Source of the DNA: JAAFHI01 sp039793685
Lineage (GTDB): Bacteria > Acidobacteriota > Blastocatellia > Chloracidobacteriales > Chloracidobacteriaceae
Assembly (NCBI GenBank): GCA_039793685.1
Contig: JBDRAL010000096.1
Location: 62,001 to 126,000 of the forward strand
DNA length: 64,000 nucleotides
Direction: 5' to 3'
Position 1 is the first letter of the stretch. Every line of letters begins with the position of its first letter. The notes under the pieces were generated by a model. The model saw nothing but the letters and a program-made list of their open reading frames with translations. It did not search any database and was not told where the DNA came from. The position numbers and the translations under genes were made by a program. Shown piece after piece: positions 43,277 through 51,114 of this stretch.

Positions 43277-44194
43277 ATGGATCAATGGCAGGTTCAGCTT
43301 GTTGACGGGCGGGTTATCGTGGTCAGTGGGGTTGAGTTGGTACGGATGATTCGCGAAAGACGCGCCTTCCCGAATACCAAGGTTTGCGTGCAAGGGCACC
43401 CCTGGGTTGAACTCCGTGAGGTCCAGCAGTTCGCCCCTCTGTTTCACTCCCCGATCAACCAGATCACGCTCAGCCCTGCCGCTATTAAATCCAACAAACG
43501 CCAAAACAGAATCCTGCTTGGGGTTTTAATTGGAATCGTCATTGGCTTCCCTACTCTCATCTTCATCCTGGCGCAGATTCAGGAAAGGGAGAGAGCAAAG
43601 GCTGGAGAAAAAGCTGCGGCGATTGAAAAAGCCAAGAAGGAAGAAGAAGCCCGCCTGAAAGCCGTGGAACAAAAAGCCTTTGATGAAATGCCGGCTGCCC
43701 AAAAATTTCAAAAAGCCTTTGAACTTCAAAGGACAAACCGGCCCGAGGCGTTTCGGTACATCGGGGCAATCCCGGCGTCAGCCCCCGAATTCAAAAAGGC
43801 TCAGTCGCTCAAAGCCAAGATTGAGAATGATCTCGCCACTGAAAGAAAAGTTCAACAAGACCTTGAACAGATGGCGGCGGAACACCCCACTCAAAAATTG
43901 CAAGTCGTGAAAGCGGATTGGAGCAAAGGCGGATTTGGTTCAGTTGCGATGTGGAGGGTCACTTTTCGGAATACCGGCAGGTTGCCGCTTGGGAATATCA
44001 AGTACCGCACCATTTATTTTTCGGAAACGAACAAAGTTGTTGACAAGGGTGGGGTAGATTCGGTCGGCGATAAAACCGTGCAGAAAGTCATCAAACCGGG
44101 CGAAAAGCGTACGATTGAAATCAATGACGGTTTCCTGCACAAGGAAGCTGATACCGCACGCTTCGAAATCGTTTCTTGCGAAGTAATTCGGTAA
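43277..44194 (+). CDS. Phage cargo membrane protein with GYF_2-like head
   Basis: A 305-residue protein: an N-terminal domain of about 65 residues resembling GYF_2 (WQVQLVDGRVIVVSG, LVRMIRERRAF), one membrane helix (ILLGVLIGIVIGFPTLIFIL), a Lys/Glu-rich coiled coil, and a C-terminal beta domain (WRVTFRNTGRLPLGNIKYRT) like those found in envelope proteins. It is lower in GC than the phage core. It probably acts at the cell membrane; superinfection exclusion is one guess. Confidence 0.7.
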   Translation: MDQWQVQLVDGRVIVVSGVELVRMIRERRAFPNTKVCVQGHPWVELREVQQFAPLFHSPINQITLSPAAIKSNKRQNRILLGVLIGIVIGFPTLIFILAQIQERERAKAGEKAAAIEKAKKEEEARLKAVEQKAFDEMPAAQKFQKAFELQRTNRPEAFRYIGAIPASAPEFKKAQSLKAKIENDLATERKVQQDLEQMAAEHPTQKLQVVKADWSKGGFGSVAMWRVTFRNTGRLPLGNIKYRTIYFSETNKVVDKGGVDSVGDKTVQKVIKPGEKRTIEINDGFLHKEADTARFEIVSCEVIR

Positions 44195-44293
44195 GCAAGG
44201 CCGCCGATGAACTGGTGGATTCCTAATGCCTTCCGTGAAAACAACGAAGCACGCCCCGGCTTTAAATTATCCTGACGCCATAGAGACGATTAA

Positions 44294-45205
44294 ATGAAAG
44301 CAAGAGTGATTGGATTCGCCCTTGATTCTGGAAGTGTCCCGATTCTTGATTTTCTCAGCCGTTTGGAAGAGGTGACCGGTGATGAATTTGATGGAAAAAC
44401 CATCGCCATTACTCAAAATGGTGAGTGGTGGAGGGGTGTCCTTATTTCATTCAAGGATGCCCAGAGCGAACTGAAGTGTCGTCGCAGCGATGGGGGGTTC
44501 GTCATTACATCCGAAGACCTCGAAGAAGGTACCCAGCCGGCAGACTTGAACTTTTTCATTTTCAACCCGAGTTATGGACGCGGGCTGTACCAGCATTATC
44601 AAGGGTCGGCTTCCCTGGGCCGCTTCGAGATGTTCTTGGCGCAACGATGGCGGAAGTGCAAGGCAGCCGCGATTGACAAAATCCTTGAAGAAAATCCGGA
44701 TTTGAAACTCAAACAGGTGAAGGCGGATTTTCAGCCGCTGAAGTGTCAGGTTTTACTTCGGCCAGCGGATTTCGAGACTTATGTTCGTGCAATGACCCAT
44801 ATCCGGAACTTCGAGTTCACCGAGGCAACCCAGTTCGATATTCGGGAAAATGACTTCCGACGCCTGGAGGGCCAGTCCAAGTCCATCAAGCACCAGATCA
44901 CATTTCAAAAGCACGGCTTAATGAACGACATCATCGGTGGCATCACGGGGCTATTGTGGGGTGGAAAATTGAAATCGGCCAAAGTCAGTGGGTGGGATGA
45001 AAACGGGATCGAGGCCGAGTATAAGTTGGTGAATGACAAGCAAACCTTCAAGGAGTACGATTACGACAGGCTCCTTCGAGGGATTCGAATCGACACAGCA
45101 GATCTGGTCAATTCCGTTCAGACCTCCTCCGTTATTACCGAACTCCATGCCATTGCCGAGCAACCCGAAGTCAAATCCCTTTTGACCATGCCTTTAAAGG
45201 CCTGA
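44294..45205 (+). CDS. Phage cargo protein, unknown
   Basis: A 303-residue soluble protein of unknown family, with segments such as FFIFNPSYGRGLYQHYQG in the first half. It is followed after 14 bases by a four-helix membrane protein, so the two look like one unit. The pair's size (about 300-residue soluble protein plus a small membrane protein) recalls two-gene defence systems such as Kiwa, but no sequence match can be claimed. GC is lower than that of neighbouring phage genes. Confidence 0.7.
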   Translation: MKARVIGFALDSGSVPILDFLSRLEEVTGDEFDGKTIAITQNGEWWRGVLISFKDAQSELKCRRSDGGFVITSEDLEEGTQPADLNFFIFNPSYGRGLYQHYQGSASLGRFEMFLAQRWRKCKAAAIDKILEENPDLKLKQVKADFQPLKCQVLLRPADFETYVRAMTHIRNFEFTEATQFDIRENDFRRLEGQSKSIKHQITFQKHGLMNDIIGGITGLLWGGKLKSAKVSGWDENGIEAEYKLVNDKQTFKEYDYDRLLRGIRIDTADLVNSVQTSSVITELHAIAEQPEVKSLLTMPLKA

Positions 45206-45219
45206 ACTCCACAAAGATT

Positions 45220-45756
45220 ATGAAACGCACCGGGGCAATGTGGGTATTGACCGTCTTCCTTGCCTTTGTGGGCCTTTGGGCAATGGAGGCGTTTCTGGGG
45301 GTTCATGTAAGCGCACTCTATTCTGAAAAACTTCAAACTCCTTTGTTTTCCGGGTTTTTGACAATCGCTGGGTTCATCCTTTCAACTCAAACCCTTCTCC
45401 TGCGGGAGCTGAAGGCCATTTTTGAGGATAAGGATTACATCGCGCATGTGAAGTCAGTCAGGCTTCACTTCAACGTCAGCTACTATGGTCCGTTGGCCAG
45501 ACTGGGAAGCCTCTTGGTCTGGACAATTTTTTCAAGTCTGTTCACTTCGATTTACCAGATCACGTTTGGCCTCTGGAAAGTGAGATGGTTCGCTTTCGGT
45601 GGAATCAGTTTGGGGTTTGGGACGCTGTTCCTCGTCTTGTCCTGTTGGTATCACGTCCGTTTGAATCTTAAGGACTGGTTCGACCATCTTGAGAAAAAAG
45701 CCGTTCAGGAAGAAACACCCAAGGAAAAACCGCCAGTAGATGAAAGCAAAAAGTGA
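45220..45756 (+). CDS. Phage cargo four-helix membrane protein
   Basis: A 178-residue protein with about four membrane helices (for example MWVLTVFLAFVGLWAMEAF, GISLGFGTLFLVLSCW) and a charged cytoplasmic C-terminus (EEKPPVDESKK type). It has no signal peptide or known motif. Probably the membrane partner of the preceding gene. Confidence 0.7.
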   Translation: MKRTGAMWVLTVFLAFVGLWAMEAFLGVHVSALYSEKLQTPLFSGFLTIAGFILSTQTLLLRELKAIFEDKDYIAHVKSVRLHFNVSYYGPLARLGSLLVWTIFSSLFTSIYQITFGLWKVRWFAFGGISLGFGTLFLVLSCWYHVRLNLKDWFDHLEKKAVQEETPKEKPPVDESKK

Positions 45757-45795
45757 AGCCCCGGAAATCCGACTCCAGGATTTCCTAAAAACGAC

Positions 45796-45820
45796 GAAGC
45801 CCGCCAAGTTGGCGGGCTTC
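45796..45820 (-). terminator. Terminator between cargo and HTH genes
   Basis: Ten-pair perfect stem GAAGCCCGCC/GGCGGGCTTC with a 5-base loop. The T-run lies on the minus-strand side, so it chiefly ends the HTH gene, but may stop the cargo transcript as well. A decayed look-alike lies near 44248. Confidence 0.7.
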
Positions 45821-45826
45821 AGTGCT

Positions 45827-46090
45827 TCAGGCGGCGGTGATCAGCTTGATGCCTTCGGGCCATTTCCCGGTCTGGAGATAGACCAGCCAACTCACGACAC
45901 TTTTTTCCGTGACGTACCAGGTCCGCTTGCGGCCGAGTTGCCGACCATCGAGCGTGCCGTCCTCGCAATAGGCGATCAGGGTGTGCCGACACGGGACCGG
46001 TGAGATGGCGCGGGTTTTCACAAGCAGGCGCTCAATCTCGGCCAGACTCATCAACGGCTCAATCTGGAGTGGCAGTCTCAGTTGCTGCAT
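45827..46090 (-). CDS. HTH DNA-binding protein, candidate late regulator
   Basis: An 87-residue protein with an excisionase/MerR-like winged HTH (LIAYCEDGTLDGRQLGRK, then RTWYVTEKSVVSWLVYLQ). It is divergent from the late operon, and a 9-mer tandem array lies in the gap. Position and fold make it a candidate for the Mu Mor/C role. The start is not certain; an ATG at 46051 would give 74 residues. Confidence 0.65.
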   Translation of the reverse strand: MQQLRLPLQIEPLMSLAEIERLLVKTRAISPVPCRHTLIAYCEDGTLDGRQLGRKRTWYVTEKSVVSWLVYLQTGKWPEGIKLITAA

Positions 46091-46131
46091 GGCGGCGTGA
46101 GCGTCGGGAGCGGTTTGCCTGGAATGTGTCC

Positions 46132-46167
46132 ATCGTGCAGATCGTGCAGGTTGTGCAAATCGTGCGT
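46132..46167 (+). promoter_or_regulatory. Late control array 1: four 9-bp tandem repeats
   Basis: Head-to-tail units ATCGTGCAG, ATCGTGCAG, GTTGTGCAA, ATCGTGCGT, with a fifth partial. The same array is at 52937-52972 before the second late unit. A possible -10 (CATAAC, 46198) starts 66 bases from the first repeat, the same distance as at the other site. Likely binding sites for a phage late activator. Confidence 0.6.
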
Positions 46168-46232
46168 TTTGCGGGTGAGTTGTTTCGCGAGTCCCATCAT
46201 AACACCGCTCGTCAAGTACGGGAGGCAACAGC

Positions 46233-46697
46233 ATGGGAAATCAGCTTTCACTCGTCGAGCGAATCACGCAACTCGAACAAGCGGTCTCCGCAATCAAAGC
46301 CGCCGTTCCGGCGGTGAGCGCGACGGCTGAAACGGTCGCCAATGTTTCCGAACTGATTTCCGAACTGCGCGAGCAGTTCCCCAACCCGAATGAATCGGCG
46401 ACGCCGGTCCTGGCGAAAGCTGCTCGGCGGCGGCGGCGCGTGTTGTTTACCGTGTTGCTCGACCTGCTTGGCGCGGCGAGCGTGGCGTACACGCTCACGT
46501 CCTTCATCGAGATTTCGGCGTTCGCGTTCATGTTGGCCGGGGTTGGTCTGGCTCTGACCATCCTTCAGCTCTACGACTATGTGTGCGCTCCGGAGTGGGA
46601 CCTGTATGAAAAAATTTCAGAAAACCCTGTTGCGGTATCAGTGTTTTTTCTTGCTCTTGCTGTGGTCATTCACGGTGGCTTTGCCGCTGGTCGTTGA
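46233..46697 (+). CDS. Phage membrane protein, holin candidate
   Basis: A 154-residue protein with an N-terminal helical soluble part, then about three hydrophobic helices (LFTVLLDLLGAASVAYTL, FAFMLAGVGLALTILQLY, VSVFFLALAVVIHGGF). It is first in the lysis block and overlaps the lysin gene by 92 bases, a usual place for a holin or spanin helper. Confidence 0.6.
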   Translation: MGNQLSLVERITQLEQAVSAIKAAVPAVSATAETVANVSELISELREQFPNPNESATPVLAKAARRRRRVLFTVLLDLLGAASVAYTLTSFIEISAFAFMLAGVGLALTILQLYDYVCAPEWDLYEKISENPVAVSVFFLALAVVIHGGFAAGR

Positions 46698-47250
46698 CGC
46701 GGCCCAGGCCAATCCGTGTCCGTGCGACTGCCCTCCGGCGGTCGTTCCGGCCCCCAAGCCGCGGGCGGTCAAAGCCGGAGCGCCGCGCCATCTGACGGTC
46801 GCGGCCGGATACGTCGGGACGGTTGAGCGGCAACGCAATCGCGGACCGGAGATCGACACCTGGAATCGGTTCTGCGGCGTGCCGGTCGGGTCGAACTACT
46901 GTTCCAGTTTCATCTCCTGGTGTAACGACCAGGGCAGGGTCAGGTCGCCCCGACTGCGGACCGCCTGGGCACGGTCGTGGATTCGTCCGAATTCGCAGTC
47001 GGCTCAAGACGTGCTGCTGGGACGATACAAACCCAAGCCGGGCGACATCGTCGTCTGGGTGCGTGAACGCGGCGGCCACGTCGGATATGTCACCGCATGG
47101 GAGAGGCGGTCCGGCTCGACCATTGAGGCCAACACGTCGAGCGGTGTGCGTGGCAGTCAGTCGAACGGTAACGGCGTCTATCGACGACAACGAGTGATTT
47201 CACCATTTTCGGCGTTCCGGATTGTGGCGTTCACGCCGGTGGAGACCTGA
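46606..47250 (+). CDS. Endolysin, CHAP/NlpC-like amidase with signal anchor
   Basis: A 214-residue protein with an N-terminal hydrophobic export segment (CFFLLLLWSFTVALPLVV), a Cys/Pro linker, and a CHAP/NlpC-like domain: catalytic cysteine in GSNYCSSFISW, histidine in RGGHVGYVTAWE, and the PGDIVVW turn. It cuts peptidoglycan stem peptides or amides at lysis. The signal segment suggests Sec export, either with a signal-arrest-release mode or in addition to the holin. Confidence 0.82.
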   Translation: MKKFQKTLLRYQCFFLLLLWSFTVALPLVVDAAQANPCPCDCPPAVVPAPKPRAVKAGAPRHLTVAAGYVGTVERQRNRGPEIDTWNRFCGVPVGSNYCSSFISWCNDQGRVRSPRLRTAWARSWIRPNSQSAQDVLLGRYKPKPGDIVVWVRERGGHVGYVTAWERRSGSTIEANTSSGVRGSQSNGNGVYRRQRVISPFSAFRIVAFTPVET

Positions 47251-47251
47251 A

Positions 47252-47497
47252 ATGAAACCCTTTATCGCCGCGCTCCTTGAGCGGGATATGGTTCCGGAAG
47301 TGAAACTCATGGCAACCGGCTGGTTTGCGTTCGGAACGGTATTCGCTCTGGACTGGGCGTTGATCGATCACCTGAGCGCCGCGTTCCGACTTGGGGCGTC
47401 TTTGCTGACGTTCATCGGCGCGGCGATCAGCACCATCTGGATACTGCGTCGGGCGTGGCGTCGTTCGCGACGCGGAGAAGACACGTCGTCTGGGTAA
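47252..47497 (+). CDS. Small two-helix membrane protein, holin candidate
   Basis: An 81-residue protein with two hydrophobic helices (GWFAFGTVFALDWALI, LLTFIGAAISTIWIL) and a basic tail, classic class II holin architecture. It starts one base after the lysin stop. Confidence 0.65.
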   Translation: MKPFIAALLERDMVPEVKLMATGWFAFGTVFALDWALIDHLSAAFRLGASLLTFIGAAISTIWILRRAWRRSRRGEDTSSG

Positions 47498-47501
47498 ACC
47501 C

Positions 47502-48059
47502 ATGCCGCGAAAATACGACCATGCAGCCGTGGAGATGTGCTTCGAGCTGTATCTGCGCTTCAACGGTCAGCATTACGACCGGATCGAGACGGAGATGCGG
47601 CGCGTCTATTCCGGCTGGTCGAAGGACAACCTCGTTACGCGCGGGACGCGAGAGGGCTGGCCGGACAAGTACGGCTGGAAGTCGGCGCTGGAGCGAAAGC
47701 TGCTCGCGGCCTCGAAGGTCGCCGGCACGTCGAGCGCGGAGAAGCTGCTGCTCGAAGTCGAGGAAGTCCGGGGCGTCATCAAGGATGCCATCGACGCGCA
47801 TGGTTCAACGGACACGGACCTGATTTGGCAGCACCGGGCCTATTGCCAGTTGACGACGGACGCGCTGGCGAGGCTGGACGCGGGCAAGGATAACTTCGAG
47901 GCGTTCTGCACGATGATGGACCGATTGATGGGAATCGCCGGATCGCTGCCGGGCGAACGCGGCAAGCGTCTCGTCCGTGAACTTAACAATGTGTATGACG
48001 ACGTGATCGACGGGGCCAGGAAGCTCTATGGCGAAAAGAACGAATTCCGACCCACTTGA
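47502..48059 (+). CDS. Terminase small subunit
   Basis: A 185-residue protein with an N-terminal DNA-binding-like part (LRFNGQHYDRIETEMRR, GWPDKYGW) and helical C-terminus. It ends inside the large terminase start (32-base overlap), the usual order. It recognises phage DNA for packaging, which in Mu-like phages starts at the left end of the genome. Confidence 0.8.
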   Translation: MPRKYDHAAVEMCFELYLRFNGQHYDRIETEMRRVYSGWSKDNLVTRGTREGWPDKYGWKSALERKLLAASKVAGTSSAEKLLLEVEEVRGVIKDAIDAHGSTDTDLIWQHRAYCQLTTDALARLDAGKDNFEAFCTMMDRLMGIAGSLPGERGKRLVRELNNVYDDVIDGARKLYGEKNEFRPT

Positions 48060-49482
48060 GCGACTCAAGGCGACGCGCGAACGGGTGTGCGCGCAATTCG
48101 GCATTTCGCTGGGCGCGACCGTCAAAAAATTCAGTCCGGACTGGTTGGAGGAAGTCACGCCCGCATACAACTGGCGGTTCAAGCATCTCGCCTATATCTG
48201 CAAGGCTCTGGACGACGTAACCACCGGCAAAATCAAGCGCCTTATCCTTTCCGTTCCACCACGCCATGGTAAATCCGAATTGGTGACGGTGCGATACGCA
48301 GCCTGGCGACTCGAAAAGGACCCCGCGACTCGAATCATTATCGGGTCGTATTCGCAGTTTCTGGCCAACAAGTTTTCAAGAAAAATCAAGCGGATCGTCA
48401 AGCCCAGAGTCGCGATGAACGCCGAACGCAAGGCGGTCGAGGAATGGGAAACGAAGGCCGAAGGCGGAATCCGGGCGGCGGGCGTGGGAGCGGGTGTCAC
48501 GGGGACGGGCGCGGACCTGATCATCATCGACGATCCATACAAGGGAAGAAAAACGGCTGATTCCCAAGTCACACGCGACACGGTTGGGGAATGGTTCAAC
48601 GAGGACGTGTACACGCGGCTTGAGCCGGGCGGGGCGGTTGTGGTCATCCACACTCGTTGGCATGAGGATGATCTGACAGGGCGCCTCATTTCGGAGATGA
48701 CCCATGAAGACGGCGAGAAATGGACCGTCATCAATCTCCCAGCCTTGGCCGAAGAAGATGACCCACTTGGGCGCAGACCGGGGGAGGCGTTATGTCCCCA
48801 GCGGTACGACGAGAAGGCGTTGGAGCGCATCAAAAAGCGGCAGGGCGAATATGCGTTTTCGGCGTTGTATCAAGGGCAGCCGGTTTCTCGTTCGGGTGGT
48901 CTGTTTCAGAAAGAATGGTTCCGGATTCTCGACCCGGCGGATGTGCCGGCCAATCTGCGGTGGGTGCGCGGGTACGATCTGGCTACTTCGACGAAGCAGA
49001 CGGCGGACTTCACCGCGTCGGCGGCCTGCGCGGTCGGCGACGATGGGACGCTGTACATCCGGGACTACTGGCGGGCGCGGAAGGAATGGCCGGACATCGA
49101 GAAGCGCATCCGGGAAACGATGTTGTTGGAGCGGCAGTCCCTCCATTGCATTGAAGAGGCTCTGCACGGACTGGCCGCCGTGCAGCAACTCCTTCGAAAA
49201 CCCGAACTGGTGGGCATCGGTTTCAAAGGGGTGCGCGTGGACAAGGACAAGCGGTCACGGGCGTTGCCCTGGGCGACGCGGGCCGAAAGCGGCAAGGTCG
49301 CGGTTGTCCGGAATCCGTTCCTGGATGAGTTCCTGTCCGAGGTCTGCGCGTTCCCGAAAGCAAAGCACGACGACTTCGTTGACGCCGTATCGTTGGCAGT
49401 GCAATCGCTGTCGGTGGTCTGGCTGGGCAATGTGGAACACGGCGAGGATCTGTATTCAAAGGGGGATGGGCAATGGGCCTGA
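48028..49482 (+). CDS. Terminase large subunit
   Basis: A 484-residue packaging motor. The ATPase has Walker A SVPPRHGKSEL (about 76-85) and Walker B LIIIDDPY (near 165); the nuclease domain has GYDLATS, CIEEAL and HDDFVDAVS for the acidic metal site. It is complete and in a normal position before the portal gene. Confidence 0.95.
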   Translation: MAKRTNSDPLERLKATRERVCAQFGISLGATVKKFSPDWLEEVTPAYNWRFKHLAYICKALDDVTTGKIKRLILSVPPRHGKSELVTVRYAAWRLEKDPATRIIIGSYSQFLANKFSRKIKRIVKPRVAMNAERKAVEEWETKAEGGIRAAGVGAGVTGTGADLIIIDDPYKGRKTADSQVTRDTVGEWFNEDVYTRLEPGGAVVVIHTRWHEDDLTGRLISEMTHEDGEKWTVINLPALAEEDDPLGRRPGEALCPQRYDEKALERIKKRQGEYAFSALYQGQPVSRSGGLFQKEWFRILDPADVPANLRWVRGYDLATSTKQTADFTASAACAVGDDGTLYIRDYWRARKEWPDIEKRIRETMLLERQSLHCIEEALHGLAAVQQLLRKPELVGIGFKGVRVDKDKRSRALPWATRAESGKVAVVRNPFLDEFLSEVCAFPKAKHDDFVDAVSLAVQSLSVVWLGNVEHGEDLYSKGDGQWA

Positions 49483-50810
49483 CGGAATGGTTTCAGTCGA
49501 TCCGGTCAATGTGGCAGCCCTCGAACCTCACCGGCTCGACGTTTTGGGGCGGCACCTTCGAGGAGTCCCGTCGTTCGATTGAGGGACGCGAAGCCTGGCG
49601 TGCGTACAATGGTGAACTTCCACCGCCGCTCAAGATCAAAAAGGACGAGCCTGACGACAACGTCCAGGCGGGCTTCGCCGAGTTGATCGTGGACAAGGGC
49701 GCTGAATACCTGTTCGGCGACGACCTGAAAATCTCCACGGGCAACGCGCGGGCGGATGCGTTCCTGGCCGAGGTCTGGCCGGAGGAGCAGCGAGGGGTCG
49801 ATTTGTTTCAGTTGGCGGTAAACGGCGGGGTGTTCGGCCACGCCTGGGCGCGCATCGTGCTGGAGGACGGAAAGCCTCGGGTGCAGGTTGGCGACCCTCT
49901 CAACTGGGCCGCTGAATTCCCGGCGGAGGATTTCTCGAAGCCAAGGGCCTACGCTCACACCTTCGAGCTTGAAACTGTGGCCGCCGGAGATGTGAAAATC
50001 GTTCAGGAGCGATACGAACGGCTGGACGGTGGCGGGTGGTCGATTCAACGGGTTGGGATCGACCCGAAAGGCAAACGCGTTGAGGAAGGCGATCCGTTGA
50101 CCTGGAACTATTCGTTCTGTCCGGTGATGCAGGCCCAGAACCTGATCATGCCAAATGCCTTCTACGGCCGAGCGGACCTCAGCCCGCAAGTCCTGAAGCT
50201 GATCAAGGCGCTCCACCGGCTGGACAGCATGCTGGTGAGGGCGACGCGCATCCACGCCTGGCCGAAAACGATTGCGAAGAAAATGGCCGTGCAGGATCTG
50301 AAAATCGGGATCGGAGGGGTCGCTTTCGTCGGTGACGGCGAAATCGAAAACCTCGAAACGAACGCCGAAGGACTGCGCTACGGCGAGGAGCGGCGGGCGA
50401 AGCTGCGCGAGGAACTGTTCGCACTGACGGAGATCCCGGAGATCGTCACGGGCAAGTTGGAGAACGTCGGCCAGCTTTCCGGTGTCGCGCTTCAGATTCT
50501 GTACGGCCCGGTGATTCGTCGCACCGAGCGGAAGCGCCGGACTTACGGAAGACTGGTCAGGCATCTGGTGGACGGCCTGCTCGAAATCGGCGGTATCACC
50601 GGCGCGAAAGTGGAATTGCACTGGGGCGAGATCGTCCCGCGCAATGTCGCCGAGCAGATGTCGGCGGCGACCATCAAGGCAAATCTCGGCGTCTCACGGG
50701 CGACACTGCTTTCGGAACTTGGCTACGACCCGGTGAAGGAAGAAGAAAAGAAAGCGCTTGAAGACGCGGCCGCGCGGGAGACGCTCGCGCAGAATGCGAA
50801 TTTCCAATGA
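49473..50810 (+). CDS. Portal protein, SPP1 gp6 type
   Basis: A 445-residue portal, dodecameric channel of the capsid vertex. Features of the SPP1_Gp6 family include FAELIVDKGAEYLFGDD near the start and LENVGQLSGVALQILYGP before the C-terminus. It overlaps the terminase by 10 bases. Confidence 0.9.
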   Translation: MGLTEWFQSIRSMWQPSNLTGSTFWGGTFEESRRSIEGREAWRAYNGELPPPLKIKKDEPDDNVQAGFAELIVDKGAEYLFGDDLKISTGNARADAFLAEVWPEEQRGVDLFQLAVNGGVFGHAWARIVLEDGKPRVQVGDPLNWAAEFPAEDFSKPRAYAHTFELETVAAGDVKIVQERYERLDGGGWSIQRVGIDPKGKRVEEGDPLTWNYSFCPVMQAQNLIMPNAFYGRADLSPQVLKLIKALHRLDSMLVRATRIHAWPKTIAKKMAVQDLKIGIGGVAFVGDGEIENLETNAEGLRYGEERRAKLREELFALTEIPEIVTGKLENVGQLSGVALQILYGPVIRRTERKRRTYGRLVRHLVDGLLEIGGITGAKVELHWGEIVPRNVAEQMSAATIKANLGVSRATLLSELGYDPVKEEEKKALEDAAARETLAQNANFQ

Positions 50811-51022
50811 ACGACGAACGCGACGACTTGATTGAGGTGCAAAAAAGACATCTCGCTGAACTCCGAGACCAAAACCAAGGGTTGCGAGATGAGAACGAAC
50901 GACTCCGTGAGGAGAACGACCGTCTCCGAATCGCGAAATCACACGCGGAGCGGATGATCGGCGACGTTCCGGTCGCGGTACTGATCCAGCGCAGCCTCGA
51001 CTGGCTCGTGGATCGGTTCTGA
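50807..51022 (+). CDS. Small coiled-coil phage protein
   Basis: A 71-residue protein: a leucine-zipper-like coil (NERLREENDRLRIAKSH) in the centre. It overlaps the portal stop (ATGA). Role unknown. Confidence 0.6.
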   Translation: MNDERDDLIEVQKRHLAELRDQNQGLRDENERLREENDRLRIAKSHAERMIGDVPVAVLIQRSLDWLVDRF

Positions 51023-51114
51023 ACCACCCGGCAATCGCGCCTAAATCGTTCTCAAATTATTTTTACGCGCGGAACGCCCAACGTGTCGTCCGGCGCGTCT
51101 CAGGGCAAATAAAC

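Noticed and set aside
44294..45756. Naming the cargo pair Kiwa (KwaA/KwaB)
   Set aside because: Only gene sizes and membrane topology are similar; I see no sequence motif of KwaB (DUF4868) that would justify the name.
46132..46167. Short tandem repeats as a small CRISPR array
   Set aside because: Units are 9 bases and contiguous without spacers; no cas genes are near.
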